A DNA stretch of 64,000 bases, taken from Streptomyces sp. NBC_00236 (GTDB lineage: Bacteria; Actinomycetota; Actinomycetes; Streptomycetales; Streptomycetaceae). Below, piece by piece: positions 48,124-56,956 of the stretch. Both the position numbers and the translations under genes were made by a program. The number at the start of each line of letters is the position of its first letter. The stretch's first letter is position 1. The DNA is taken from positions 5,208,001 through 5,272,000 of the forward strand of contig NZ_CP108100.1 in assembly GCF_036195045.1 (NCBI RefSeq). Direction: 5' to 3'. The notes under the pieces are model-generated. The model saw nothing but the letters and a program-made list of their open reading frames with translations. It did not search any database and had not been told where the DNA came from.

Positions 48124-50637
48124 TCACGGCTGCCGGGGCAACCGAACCGCCCGCCCGCGCGTCCGCGCCCGGGGGATCAGGACCGTCGCCAGCAGTGCCG
48201 CCAGAGCTCCCGCCCCGGCCAGGCTCCCGGCCCGCAGCCCCGGCGGCCGGAACGCGCAGTCCACCGTCGTCCGGTCACCGCCCACCGGCACGGCGACCAG
48301 GCCGAGATACGAGTCGGCCGGACGTCCGTCGCAGCTCCAGCCCGCGATCCGGGGCGCGGCCAGCACGGCCACCCCGTGGGAGCCTGCGGGGAGTTCGGCT
48401 CGCACGCCGCTGCCGGTGACGTCGACGCGTGTCGCCCCGGCCCGCTTCAGCCCGGTCACGGCGGCGTCCAGGCGTCCCCGGTCCAGGCAGCCGAGAGCCT
48501 CGTGCGGAACCGTTCCGGCCCTGGCCACCCGCAGCGGGACCGCGAGCGGCCCGCCGCCCGTTCCCAGCATCCGCATCCCGGCCCGTCTCCCCGGCAACTC
48601 GCCGCGGAAGTCGGCCGGTTCGCCCGACGTGCCGAGCTGGGCCCGGCCGAAGAGGTCGGGTGCCCACAGATATACCTCGCTGTTCGCGGGGCAGTTCGCG
48701 GTCAGGCTGTACGCACCCGGCCGCACCCGGTAGTCGTAAGCACCCTCGTCCGTGGCGGCCGTACCGTCCGCGGCGCGCAGCGTGGTCGCGGGCACCGTGT
48801 ACACGGCCGTGCCCAGCAGCTTCTCCTGGTTGCGGAACGGTGAACGGCCCAGCCGTGCACCGGCGTCGGCGGCCGGCCGGAGCGTGACCAGCGGGGGTGC
48901 GTCCTGCCGGGTGACGGTGACCGGGCGGCCGTCCGGGCGGTTCCAGCCCTGGTGCGGATCGCGTGGCATGCGGACCCGGGCGCCGACCGAGAACACCGCG
49001 TCGGTCACCGGGTTGTCCAGGCTGTGCAGGGCGCGGCCGTTCGACGTCCAGCCGGCGCCCAGCGCGAGGAACGTGCGGGTCAGCACATCCGGTGTGTGAC
49101 TGCTGTAGTAGGCGCCGCCCTGCCCGCCGACCAGCAGCGGGTCGTTGGCGGTGGACTGCTCAAGGCCCGGGTCGGTGCGGTAGCGCGGCCAGCCGTCGGC
49201 GGCGGCAACCGCAGCGGCCTGGAGGTTCTGGCGCTCACCCCAGGGGGCGTAGTCGTCGAGCCGGTTCAGTCGCTGCCGGTCGGCGTACGCGGTCGTCGCG
49301 GCGGCCTGACCGGCCTGCGCCCCGACGAGCAGCAGGGCGGCGAGCACGGCGAACCGACCGCTGCGGGCCAGGACGAGCGCACCGGTCACGGCCAGCAGAC
49401 CCGCCGCGAACAGCGGATACGTCCAGCCGGTGATCAGGGCGCTGGACGCGGCACCGGCCGCGATCAGCACCAGCACCCCCGCGCCGCCCAGCAGGGTCCG
49501 CCGGTCCGGCCAGGAGGTGGCGACCGAGAACCAGGCGGCGATCACCACGAGACCGGACAGGACGAACGTCTGCCGGAACGGGCTCCCGTTCGGTGTCGCG
49601 AAGGCATGCCACAGCAGATGCGTGGGCTCCCACTGCAACGACAGCGCGACCGCGGCCACCAGCCCCGCCCACACGAACCGTTCGGTGCGCGGCACGGCAC
49701 GGTGGAAGGCCAGCGCACAGGCCAGCAGCAGGGCGCCGGTTCCGAGGAACAGCGCCGGACTGAAGAAGCTGTACGTGGCCGGCAGCAGCCTCGCGGCGAC
49801 GTCCGGCCAGGCGGCAGGCGCGAACGCCCGGTTCCAGCCCGGGTAGGCGTGCCGGGTGCCGAGGAACACCGGCACCAGGACCGGCGCGGCCAGCCCGATG
49901 CCGATGAGTACCGTGCGTACCGCCCGCACCAGGCCCCGGACCCGTTCCCGCGACGTCCCGTCCTCCAGCAGCAGCCGCACCACCAGCACCAGGGCCGCCC
50001 CGAGCGTGGCCATGTACGCGGTGTAGAAGTTCGACACCCAGGCCAGCGTCACCAGGAGCGTGCCGAGCACCGGACGCCGCCCGGTACGCGCCCACTCACC
50101 GGCCAGGCACAGCAGCGGGAACGCGATCAGCCCGTCCAGCCACATCGGGTTGTAGGCCGCCTCGACGACCGACCAGCCGCACAGGGCGTACGAGGAGCCG
50201 AGCACGGCCGCCGCCCACTCCCGGCCGCGGCCCCGGCGCAACGCGGTGAGCAGCCAGGTCATGGCCGCCGCCGCGACGCCCGTCTTCACCAGCGTGACCG
50301 CGTACACCGCCAGGTCGATGCGGTCCCGCGGGAAGACCCCGACGAGCAGGGCGAACGGGCTGCTCAGATACGTACCGAAGTCCGGCAGGAAGCTGCTTCC
50401 GAAGCCGGACTGCCAGTTCAGCAGCAGCCCGCCGTCCGCCCGCCCGTGCAGCAGGTCCCAGAGCCGGGTGTGGAACGGGACGAACTGATTGCCCAGGTCG
50501 TTCACGCTGCGGGTGTGCGGGCCGAACGGGTAGCTGCGGGCCACCGCGTCCCCGGCACAGACGGCCGCGACGGTGAGCAGGGCGGCCAGCGCGGCGCCCC
50601 GGCCGCGCGGCGATCGGATTATCGACGGAGTCCTCAT
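48124..50637 (-). CDS. YfhO family polytopic membrane protein
   Basis: 837 residues, ATG at 50637. About twelve hydrophobic helices fill residues 10-430, with YfhO-type stretches (FVPFHTRLWDLLHGRADGGLLLNW region; YALCGWSVVEAAYNPMWLDGLIAFPLLCLAGE region). An exterior domain of about 300 residues and a last helix follow. YfhO proteins of firmicutes act as GT-C-like enzymes that glycosylate teichoic acids outside the membrane. Here it sits in the operon with polysialyltransferase-like and GT2 genes, so a similar side-chain glycosylation of the nonulosonate polymer is likely. A C-terminal helix is followed by a basic tail. Confidence 0.85.
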   Translation of the reverse strand: MRTPSIIRSPRGRGAALAALLTVAAVCAGDAVARSYPFGPHTRSVNDLGNQFVPFHTRLWDLLHGRADGGLLLNWQSGFGSSFLPDFGTYLSSPFALLVGVFPRDRIDLAVYAVTLVKTGVAAAAMTWLLTALRRGRGREWAAAVLGSSYALCGWSVVEAAYNPMWLDGLIAFPLLCLAGEWARTGRRPVLGTLLVTLAWVSNFYTAYMATLGAALVLVVRLLLEDGTSRERVRGLVRAVRTVLIGIGLAAPVLVPVFLGTRHAYPGWNRAFAPAAWPDVAARLLPATYSFFSPALFLGTGALLLACALAFHRAVPRTERFVWAGLVAAVALSLQWEPTHLLWHAFATPNGSPFRQTFVLSGLVVIAAWFSVATSWPDRRTLLGGAGVLVLIAAGAASSALITGWTYPLFAAGLLAVTGALVLARSGRFAVLAALLLVGAQAGQAAATTAYADRQRLNRLDDYAPWGERQNLQAAAVAAADGWPRYRTDPGLEQSTANDPLLVGGQGGAYYSSHTPDVLTRTFLALGAGWTSNGRALHSLDNPVTDAVFSVGARVRMPRDPHQGWNRPDGRPVTVTRQDAPPLVTLRPAADAGARLGRSPFRNQEKLLGTAVYTVPATTLRAADGTAATDEGAYDYRVRPGAYSLTANCPANSEVYLWAPDLFGRAQLGTSGEPADFRGELPGRRAGMRMLGTGGGPLAVPLRVARAGTVPHEALGCLDRGRLDAAVTGLKRAGATRVDVTGSGVRAELPAGSHGVAVLAAPRIAGWSCDGRPADSYLGLVAVPVGGDRTTVDCAFRPPGLRAGSLAGAGALAALLATVLIPRARTRGRAVRLPRQP

Positions 50638-50772
50638 GATGAGTCGAATATGTCATCGAACATCGTGAAATCCCGGGCAGGGAAAGGCGGTTCACCTGAT
50701 GGACGGCCAGGCTTCACCCAGCTGTCCCCGACCGGGCGGGCGACGCCCCGGACGGGTATCGCCTCAAGTGGA

Positions 50773-52158
50773 TCAGCCCGCCGCCGCCCGCTTCAGGGTG
50801 CGGGCCTTGCGGGCGAGACGGCGGACCGTCGCGTTGCGCGGGATGAACGCCAGCTGTGCGGGAACGGCCCCCGGCAGCCCGAGCGCGGTCAGCCGGCGCC
50901 GTTTGAAGTACCGCCAGAGGGTGTCGCGGTGCCGGTCGAGGTAGCGCTCGGCCTCGGGGCGCAGCGAGGCCTGGATCTGCGGCTGCATCGCGTATCCGAC
51001 CGCGGCGAGCAGGCCGGTCGGCTCGCCCCGGACCTGCTCGGCGGAGGGCAGCGACCAGCCGGTGACGGCGGACGGGTCCTCCAGATCGGGCAGCAGCGCG
51101 TCGACGATCGTCAGGGGGACGCGGTTGCTGTTCTGGTACGGGGTGAGCTGTTCCAGCAGTGGACCGGTGCCGACGCGGGCGACCGGGAGCCCGTAGAACG
51201 AGGCGGCGGTCAGCAGCGCGGTGGAGAAGCAGCCGACGACCAGGGCGGGACGCATCGTGTCGAACAGCGTCTCCGCGAGGACCGGGCTGTCGAGCACGGT
51301 GAGGTCCGCGCCGAGCCGCTCCGCCTCCTGCTCCAGCGAGCGGGCCCAGTGGGCAGGCGCGCTGGGGTGCGGCTTGAAGACGATCCGGGTGTGGCCCAGT
51401 GCGACGGCCCCGCGGAGCATCCGGGCATGCTGCTCCTCCTCCTGCTGCGGCGTGAGAATGCCCAGAGTGGCGAGGTACTGGCCGAGCAGCAGTGCCGGAC
51501 CGGGGCCCCCGTCGTCGTCGGGCAGGTCCGCGGGGCCCGGCAGTTCGCCCAGCACCTTCAGGAAGACGTCCGTCGGCACGATCTCCGGCTCCACGCCGAA
51601 CTCGGTGAGCAGCAGCGGCCGCAGGCCCGGTACCAGGTCGAGGTGGAGCAGCCGCCGGATGCGGGTGCCGACCAGCTGGTCGAGTCTGCTGCGGGTCGGG
51701 CCGTAACTCATCAGCCCGTCGGCGTAGATGTGCACCGGACTGTCGCCGAAGATCACGGCGAGGGCCTGGGCGGGATTGGCCTGGATGGACTCGCAGGCGA
51801 GCTCGACCGGACCGTCCCCGATGTCCCACGCCGCCCGCACGGCCCGTTCCCACAGCGAGGCGTCCTGGTCCCTGGGCGACCAGCCCGCCGGATGGAACGG
51901 CCGGATGAAGTCGTTCCAGGACCGCACCGCGTCGAACTCGGCGGCCAGCACCTCGAATCCGGGCCGCTGATGAAGCGGGGTGCCGAGCTCGGGGGAGGGA
52001 GAGGTGTCGCTCACGACGAGGATGCGCCGGTGCTCGGAGCGCGGACCGAACTGGCCCGCGCGCAGAGCGGCGACCAGGGTGGCGGCGGCGTACTGCGTGC
52101 ACGCGGAGAAGATCTGGGTGGTGGACCGGCCGACCGGCGCGGTGTACGTGCCGGGCAT
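50773..52158 (-). CDS. Polysialyltransferase-like glycosyltransferase
   Basis: 461 residues, ATG at 52158, overlapping the GT2 stop by 1 bp (TGATG). It has the three marks of bacterial polysialyltransferases (PF07388): acidic-DG (YADG, Asp147-Gly148), HP at His264-Pro265 (VFKPHPSAP) and Ser/Thr at 312-313 (VVGCFSTALLTA). Such enzymes extend chains of nonulosonic acids from CMP-sugars. Since the divergent operon encodes NeuA and NeuB homologues, the donor is probably CMP-Kdn or CMP-sialic acid. It acts on the inner membrane face. Confidence 0.85.
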   Translation of the reverse strand: MPGTYTAPVGRSTTQIFSACTQYAAATLVAALRAGQFGPRSEHRRILVVSDTSPSPELGTPLHQRPGFEVLAAEFDAVRSWNDFIRPFHPAGWSPRDQDASLWERAVRAAWDIGDGPVELACESIQANPAQALAVIFGDSPVHIYADGLMSYGPTRSRLDQLVGTRIRRLLHLDLVPGLRPLLLTEFGVEPEIVPTDVFLKVLGELPGPADLPDDDGGPGPALLLGQYLATLGILTPQQEEEQHARMLRGAVALGHTRIVFKPHPSAPAHWARSLEQEAERLGADLTVLDSPVLAETLFDTMRPALVVGCFSTALLTAASFYGLPVARVGTGPLLEQLTPYQNSNRVPLTIVDALLPDLEDPSAVTGWSLPSAEQVRGEPTGLLAAVGYAMQPQIQASLRPEAERYLDRHRDTLWRYFKRRRLTALGLPGAVPAQLAFIPRNATVRRLARKARTLKRAAAG

Positions 52159-53135
52159 CAGGCCGCGACCTCCCGGGAGACGGAGCGGCGGCGGACCCGT
52201 CGCAGCTGGCCCGCTCGGCGGTCGCCCAGCGAATTCAGCGTATCGGCGAGAACTTCCTGAGGCATGCGCCGCAGGGAAGCCGCGCTCATGGAGCGCAATT
52301 TCCGTGCCACTGCCGGTTCGAACCTTTCGATGGATTCCAAATGATGGGCCATGACCGCGCAATAGGTGCGCACTGCCTTCGGCAGCAGCCGGTCCGCCTC
52401 CGGATCCCGGGACGTTTCCTCCAGAACCTGATCGAAGGCCCTGATGAAGTCGAGCTGGCGTACATCACCGATCTGGGTGAGCGAGGAAGCGACCCCGCGC
52501 CGGTAGAAGACCCCCGGCAGGCCGACCACCGCGAACGACTCCGCCTCACGGTGCAGCCGCCAGATCCAGGGCCGGTCCTCGGCGGTGCGCAGCCCGTCCC
52601 GGAACCGGAGCAGCCCCGAGTCCGCGAGCCGCCGGTGATAGGCACCGGCCCAGGCGTACGCGTAGTCCACCGGCGTCGACCGGTCGGACGGCAGGATCAC
52701 GTCGCGCGGGCGCAGGACGGTGTCGCGCAGACCGTGCGGGACCCGGTGCACGGTGCGCACCCGGTCCGTGAACTGCACATGGTCCGTACGGACGAAGTCG
52801 CACCCCAGCCCCGAAATGGCGGCCAGCAGCCGCTCGTAGTGGCCGGGGACGACCCAGTCGTCGCCGTCGAGGAACGTGAGGTACTCGCCGCGCGCCGCGT
52901 CGATACCCGTATTGCGTGCGGTGGCCAGGCCCCCGTTCTTCTCGTGCACGACCAGGACGGCACCCGGGATCTCGCGCTCGGCGCGCCGGAGGATCTCCAG
53001 AGTCCCGTCGGTCGAACAGTCGTCGACGAAGATGAATTCGAAATCATCACGGGCATTGGCCCGGAGACTTCGCAAGGTATCGGGGGCATAGGCCCGTACG
53101 TTGTAGAACGGCACGATGACGGAGAGCTTAACCAC
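52158..53135 (-). CDS. Family 2 glycosyltransferase
   Basis: 325 residues, ATG at 53135. The GT-A fold start LSVIVPFYNVRAYAPDTLRSLRANA region, DFEFIFVDDCSTDGTLEIL and the metal site YLTFLDGDDWVVPGHYERL are all present. C-terminal residues 210-325 are helical and basic. First gene of the leftward wall-polymer operon (GT2, polysialyltransferase, YfhO, methyltransferase). It probably adds a sugar to the nonulosonate backbone or starts the chain on a linker. The donor sugar is not clear from the sequence. Confidence 0.9.
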   Translation of the reverse strand: MVKLSVIVPFYNVRAYAPDTLRSLRANARDDFEFIFVDDCSTDGTLEILRRAEREIPGAVLVVHEKNGGLATARNTGIDAARGEYLTFLDGDDWVVPGHYERLLAAISGLGCDFVRTDHVQFTDRVRTVHRVPHGLRDTVLRPRDVILPSDRSTPVDYAYAWAGAYHRRLADSGLLRFRDGLRTAEDRPWIWRLHREAESFAVVGLPGVFYRRGVASSLTQIGDVRQLDFIRAFDQVLEETSRDPEADRLLPKAVRTYCAVMAHHLESIERFEPAVARKLRSMSAASLRRMPQEVLADTLNSLGDRRAGQLRRVRRRSVSREVAA

Positions 53136-53344
53136 GCGTCACACGCTAGGCGGAGGTCCGGCATTTACCCTGGCCCTGATGGGGACGGCAGGTGAACGAC
53201 GAATGTCGAAGTGATGAACCAGGTCCATTCCTCGCCGTGGGTGGGGCATTTGTGAGGGTGATTCGCCAAGCGTCGTCGGGCTGTTAACCCGCTGTTGCCG
53301 CCACGTTGGGCTGCGAATCGAAATGCCTTCCTAAGTTTTGGGAC
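53136..53344. promoter_or_regulatory. Divergent promoter region of the wall-polymer operons
   Basis: 209 bp between the GT2 and DUF6716 starts, somewhat lower in GC than its surroundings. Both operons must start here; no promoter box or operator is clear to me. Confidence 0.5.
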
Positions 53345-54694
53345 GTGCCCCCACGTACCGAAAAGACGAGCGCCCTCCGGGTCGCCGTCCTCGCCGACTC
53401 CGACACCCGATGGAAGTGGGGCGCGCTCACCGCGCGCCGGCTGACCACGGGCGACGGCGGCGCGCCCACGCCCCCCGCGCAGATCAGCGGACTGCTGCTC
53501 CGCGGCCGGGCGACGCCGACACCCCGCCAGCTCGCCGAGGTCGGCGACGTCGGCATCGACACCGACCGGGTGCGCGAGGTGACGGCCGTCGAGTTCCTGC
53601 ACAGCGTGCGCGACGAGGGCTACGACCTCGTCGTCCTCGCGCTCGTCGGCGGCGCCGTCCAGGCGATGCTGCACGGCCTCGCCGCGCTCCGGACAGGGCC
53701 CCGGCCCGTCGTCGTCACCGGCTACGTCGGCGTCGTCTACGAGAAGCTCGCCGACGGGCTGCTGCTGCGGCACGGTGCCGACGTCGTCCTCGCCAACTCC
53801 CGCCACGACGCGGAGCGATTCCGCGCGGTGTACGAGGGAGTGGGCGCCGACGCCTCGGCCGTCACGGAGGCCGCCCTGCCGTTCCTCGGCGGCGCCCCGC
53901 ACACCCGCGAACAGGGCCGCGACACCGTCGTGTTCGCCGCCCAGCCCTCCGTGCCGGCCTCCCGCGCCGACCGTACGTACCTGCTGCGCCGGCTCGTCGA
54001 GCACGCCAGGCTGCACCCGCGGCGCGAAGTGCTCCTCAAGCTGCGCTCCAAGCCCGGCGAGCACACCACGCACGTCGAGGAACTCCCGTACCAGCGCCTC
54101 GCCGAGAAGCTGCCCGGCGGCCTCCCGCCCAACTTCCGTCTCGTGTACGGGCACATGGGCGAGGTCCTGGACCGCACCGACCTGCTGGTCACCGTCTCCT
54201 CGACCGCCGCCCTGGAGTCCCTGCACCGGCGCATCCCCACCGCCGTCCTCACCGACCTCGGGGTCCGCGAGACCCTCGGCAACCACCACTTCATCGGCTC
54301 CGGCCTGCTCACCTCCTGGGACCACCTCGACGGCGGCGCCCACCCGGAGCCCGACAAGGAGTGGCTGGCCGGACAGGGCGTCGCCGCCGACGGCACCTAC
54401 GCCACGGCCTACGACACCGCCCGCGCCAGGGTCACCGCCCTGCTCGCGCAGGACCGGCTGCCGGACCTCGCGCCCTACTACACACCCGCCACCGCCCCCG
54501 GCTACCTCCCGGGCATCCTCGCCCGCCACCACCTGGCCCCCGATGGCCATCCGCTGCCGGGCGCCGCCGAGCCCCGGGAGACCGGCCGGGTCAGGGGAGC
54601 GGTGCGCGAGGCGGTCCGCGACGCGGCCCGGGGCGCGTACCGCCACGGCGTCCAGCGGGTCGCCCCGGTCATCCGACGGATGGGCGAGCTGTGA
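53345..54694 (+). CDS. DUF6716 putative glycosyltransferase
   Basis: 449 residues from the GTG at 53345; no strong ribosome site. The layout resembles GT-B capsule enzymes: an N-terminal Rossmann-like half (LRVAVLADSDTRWKWGAL; VVVTGYVGVVYEKLADGLLLRHGADVVLANSRHD region) and a C-terminal half with LKLRSKPGEH and a Ser-Ser-Thr stretch (LVTVSSTAALESLHRRIPTAVLTD region). It is known in actinobacteria next to neuA/neuB-like genes. First gene of the rightward operon. The likely role is transfer of the nonulosonate or an associated sugar; donor unproven. Confidence 0.78.
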   Translation: MPPRTEKTSALRVAVLADSDTRWKWGALTARRLTTGDGGAPTPPAQISGLLLRGRATPTPRQLAEVGDVGIDTDRVREVTAVEFLHSVRDEGYDLVVLALVGGAVQAMLHGLAALRTGPRPVVVTGYVGVVYEKLADGLLLRHGADVVLANSRHDAERFRAVYEGVGADASAVTEAALPFLGGAPHTREQGRDTVVFAAQPSVPASRADRTYLLRRLVEHARLHPRREVLLKLRSKPGEHTTHVEELPYQRLAEKLPGGLPPNFRLVYGHMGEVLDRTDLLVTVSSTAALESLHRRIPTAVLTDLGVRETLGNHHFIGSGLLTSWDHLDGGAHPEPDKEWLAGQGVAADGTYATAYDTARARVTALLAQDRLPDLAPYYTPATAPGYLPGILARHHLAPDGHPLPGAAEPRETGRVRGAVREAVRDAARGAYRHGVQRVAPVIRRMGEL

Positions 54695-54726
54695 ACACCA
54701 CCGCCAAGTCACCCAATGGAGCAGCG

Positions 54727-55998
54727 ATGACGCAGCCCACCCAGCAGCCCGCCAAGCCGCTCGCCAAGCAGCCCACCGTGCTGGCCGTGATCCCCGCCCG
54801 TGGCGGATCCAAGGGCGTACCCGCCAAGAACCTCGCCCAGGTCGGCGGCGTCCCGCTCGTCGTCCGCGCGGTCCGCGCCTGCCTCGCGTCGAGCGAGGTG
54901 ACGGACGTCGTCGTGACGACCGACGCCCCCGCCCTCGCCGAGACCGCGCGGGCCGCCGCCGAAGTGCTCGGCGAGAGCGGCCGGCTGCACTGCGTCCAGC
55001 GCCCCGAAGCCATCGCGGGCGACACCGCGACCAGCGAGGCCGCCGTCCTGCACGCGCTGGACCGCTACGAGGCGGAGCACGGCAAGACCGTGGACGTGGT
55101 GCTGCTCGTCCAGTGCACCAGCCCCTTCATCGCCCGCGAGGACATCGACGGCGTCGCCGCCGCGGTCGCCCGGGAAGGCGCCGACACGGCCGTCACCGTC
55201 GCCCCGTTCCATGGCTTCCTGTGGCGCGACGGCAGCGCGGTCGAGGACCACAACTACGGCGTCAACCACGACAAGAAGGTCCGCCCCCGTCGCCAGGACC
55301 GCCCCGAGGACCTCCTCGAAACGGGCGCCGCCTACGCGATGGACGCGGCCGGATTCCGTACCCACCGCCACCGCTTCTTCGGCCACACCGCGCTGGTGCG
55401 CACCGACCCCGCCCGCGTCCTGGAGATCGACGACCCGCACGACCTGGCCCGGGCCCGCGCCCTGGCCCCGCTCCTGGACCCGGCTCGGCTGCCCACCCGC
55501 GAGGACATCGACGCGGTCGTCCTCGACTTCGACGGCACCCAGACCGACGACCGGGTCCTCATCGACTCCGACGGCCGCGAGACCGTCGCCGTCCACCGGG
55601 GCGACGGGCTCGGCATCGCCGCCCTGCGCAAGGCGGGCGTCCCCCTCCTGATCCTCTCCACGGAACAGAACCCGGTCGTCGCCGCCCGCGCCCACAAGCT
55701 CCGCGTCCCCGTCCTGCACGGCATCGACCGCAAGGACCTCGCGCTCAAGCAGTGGTGCGACGAGCAGTCCATCGCCCCCGAACGCGTCCTGTACGTCGGC
55801 AACGACGTCAACGACCTCCCCTGCTTCGCACTCGCCGGCTGGCCCGTGGCCGTCGCGAGCGCGCACGACTCGGTACGCGCCGCGGCGCGCGCCGTGACGA
55901 AAACCCCCGGCGGCTTCGGCGCCATCCGCGAGATCGCGGCCTGGCTGCTCGGCCCCACCCTGACCGCTCCTTCCGCAAGCACCCCCCTCCCCAAGTAA
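54727..55998 (+). CDS. CMP-nonulosonate synthetase fused to HAD phosphatase
   Basis: 423 residues from the ATG at 54727 with GGAG upstream; a GTG at 54691 that overlaps the previous stop would add 12 residues. Residues 17-245 are NeuA-like (VIPARGGSKGVPAKNL, QRPEAIAGDTATSEAAV, VQCTSPF). Residues 260-415 are a HAD phosphatase of the KDO8P-phosphatase type: DFDGTQTDD (Asp267, Asp269), a Lys near 335-341 and YVGNDVNDLPCF. It should activate a nonulosonic acid with CTP and may first remove a 9-phosphate. Second gene of the rightward operon. Confidence 0.9.
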   Translation: MTQPTQQPAKPLAKQPTVLAVIPARGGSKGVPAKNLAQVGGVPLVVRAVRACLASSEVTDVVVTTDAPALAETARAAAEVLGESGRLHCVQRPEAIAGDTATSEAAVLHALDRYEAEHGKTVDVVLLVQCTSPFIAREDIDGVAAAVAREGADTAVTVAPFHGFLWRDGSAVEDHNYGVNHDKKVRPRRQDRPEDLLETGAAYAMDAAGFRTHRHRFFGHTALVRTDPARVLEIDDPHDLARARALAPLLDPARLPTREDIDAVVLDFDGTQTDDRVLIDSDGRETVAVHRGDGLGIAALRKAGVPLLILSTEQNPVVAARAHKLRVPVLHGIDRKDLALKQWCDEQSIAPERVLYVGNDVNDLPCFALAGWPVAVASAHDSVRAAARAVTKTPGGFGAIREIAAWLLGPTLTAPSASTPLPK

Positions 55999-56009
55999 GG
56001 AAACGCACC

Positions 56010-56945
56010 ATGAGCACCTCCCGACTGCGCACCCTCGGCAGCCGCACCGCCGGCCCCGGCCACCCCGTCTACGTCACCGGCGAGATCGGCATCAACCACA
56101 ACGGCGACCTCGACAACGCCATCAAGCTGATCGACGTGGCCGCCGAGGCCGGCTGCGACGCCGTCAAGTTCCAGAAGCGCACCCCGGAGATCTGCACCCC
56201 GCGCGACCAGTGGGACATCGAGCGCGACACCCCCTGGGGCCGCATGACGTACATCGACTACCGCCACCGCGTCGAGTTCGGCGAGACCGAGTACCGGGCC
56301 ATCTCCGAGCACTGCGCCGAGCGCGGCATCGACTGGTTCGCCTCCCCGTGGGACACCGAGGCCGTCGCCTTCCTGGAGAAGTTCGACGTCCCCGCGCACA
56401 AGGTCGCCTCCGCCTCCCTCACCGACGACGAGCTGCTGCGCTCCCTGCGCGCCACCGGCCGCACGGTGATCCTCTCCACCGGCATGTCGACCCCGCGCCA
56501 GATCCGCCACGCGGTCGAGGTCCTCGGCTCGGACAACATCCTGCTCTGCCACGCCACGTCGACGTACCCGGCCAAGGCCGAGGAGCTGAACCTCCGCGTC
56601 ATCAACACCCTCCAGCAGGAGTACCCCAACGTCCCGATCGGCTACAGCGGCCACGAGACGGGCCTGCAGACGACCCTCGCAGCCGTCGCGCTCGGCGCCG
56701 CGTTCGTCGAGCGCCACATCACCCTCGACCGCGCCATGTGGGGCTCCGACCAGGCCGCGTCCGTCGAGCCGCAGGGCCTGACCCGCCTGGTCCGCGACAT
56801 CCGCACCATCGAGGCGTCCCTCGGCGACGGCGTCAAGAAGGTGTACGAGTCGGAGCTCGGCCCGATGAAGAAGCTCCGCCGGGTCCCGGGCGTCGTGGCA
56901 GAGAGCGGCGAGACGGCCCCGGCCGCCGAGCCGGTCGCGGTCTGA
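56010..56945 (+). CDS. NeuB-like nonulosonic acid synthase lacking the SAF domain
   Basis: 311 residues, ATG at 56010 with AAGGAAA upstream. The TIM barrel is complete: EIGINHNGD (Glu25), VKFQKRTPE, WFASPWD, STGMST, CHATSTYPA, GYSGHE and ERHITLDR. NeuB condenses PEP with ManNAc, mannose or their 6-phosphates to make sialic acid or Kdn. The protein ends about 30 residues after the barrel and lacks the C-terminal antifreeze-like SAF domain that usually completes the neighbour's active site. It is third in the rightward operon. Confidence 0.9.
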   Translation: MSTSRLRTLGSRTAGPGHPVYVTGEIGINHNGDLDNAIKLIDVAAEAGCDAVKFQKRTPEICTPRDQWDIERDTPWGRMTYIDYRHRVEFGETEYRAISEHCAERGIDWFASPWDTEAVAFLEKFDVPAHKVASASLTDDELLRSLRATGRTVILSTGMSTPRQIRHAVEVLGSDNILLCHATSTYPAKAEELNLRVINTLQQEYPNVPIGYSGHETGLQTTLAAVALGAAFVERHITLDRAMWGSDQAASVEPQGLTRLVRDIRTIEASLGDGVKKVYESELGPMKKLRRVPGVVAESGETAPAAEPVAV

Positions 56946-56956
56946 CGGGCAGACCG

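Noticed and set aside
48952..52260. A very long open frame on the plus strand opposite the YfhO and polysialyltransferase genes
   Set aside because: It arises from GC-rich antisense coding; its product is low-complexity Arg/Gly/Gln-rich without any domain, while the minus strand encodes clear families.
53775..56945. A frame of over 1000 codons across the neuA gene that ends in the NeuB sequence
   Set aside because: Only the last 311 codons are NeuB; the rest is a shadow of DUF6716 and NeuA-HAD in another frame, so no giant fusion exists.
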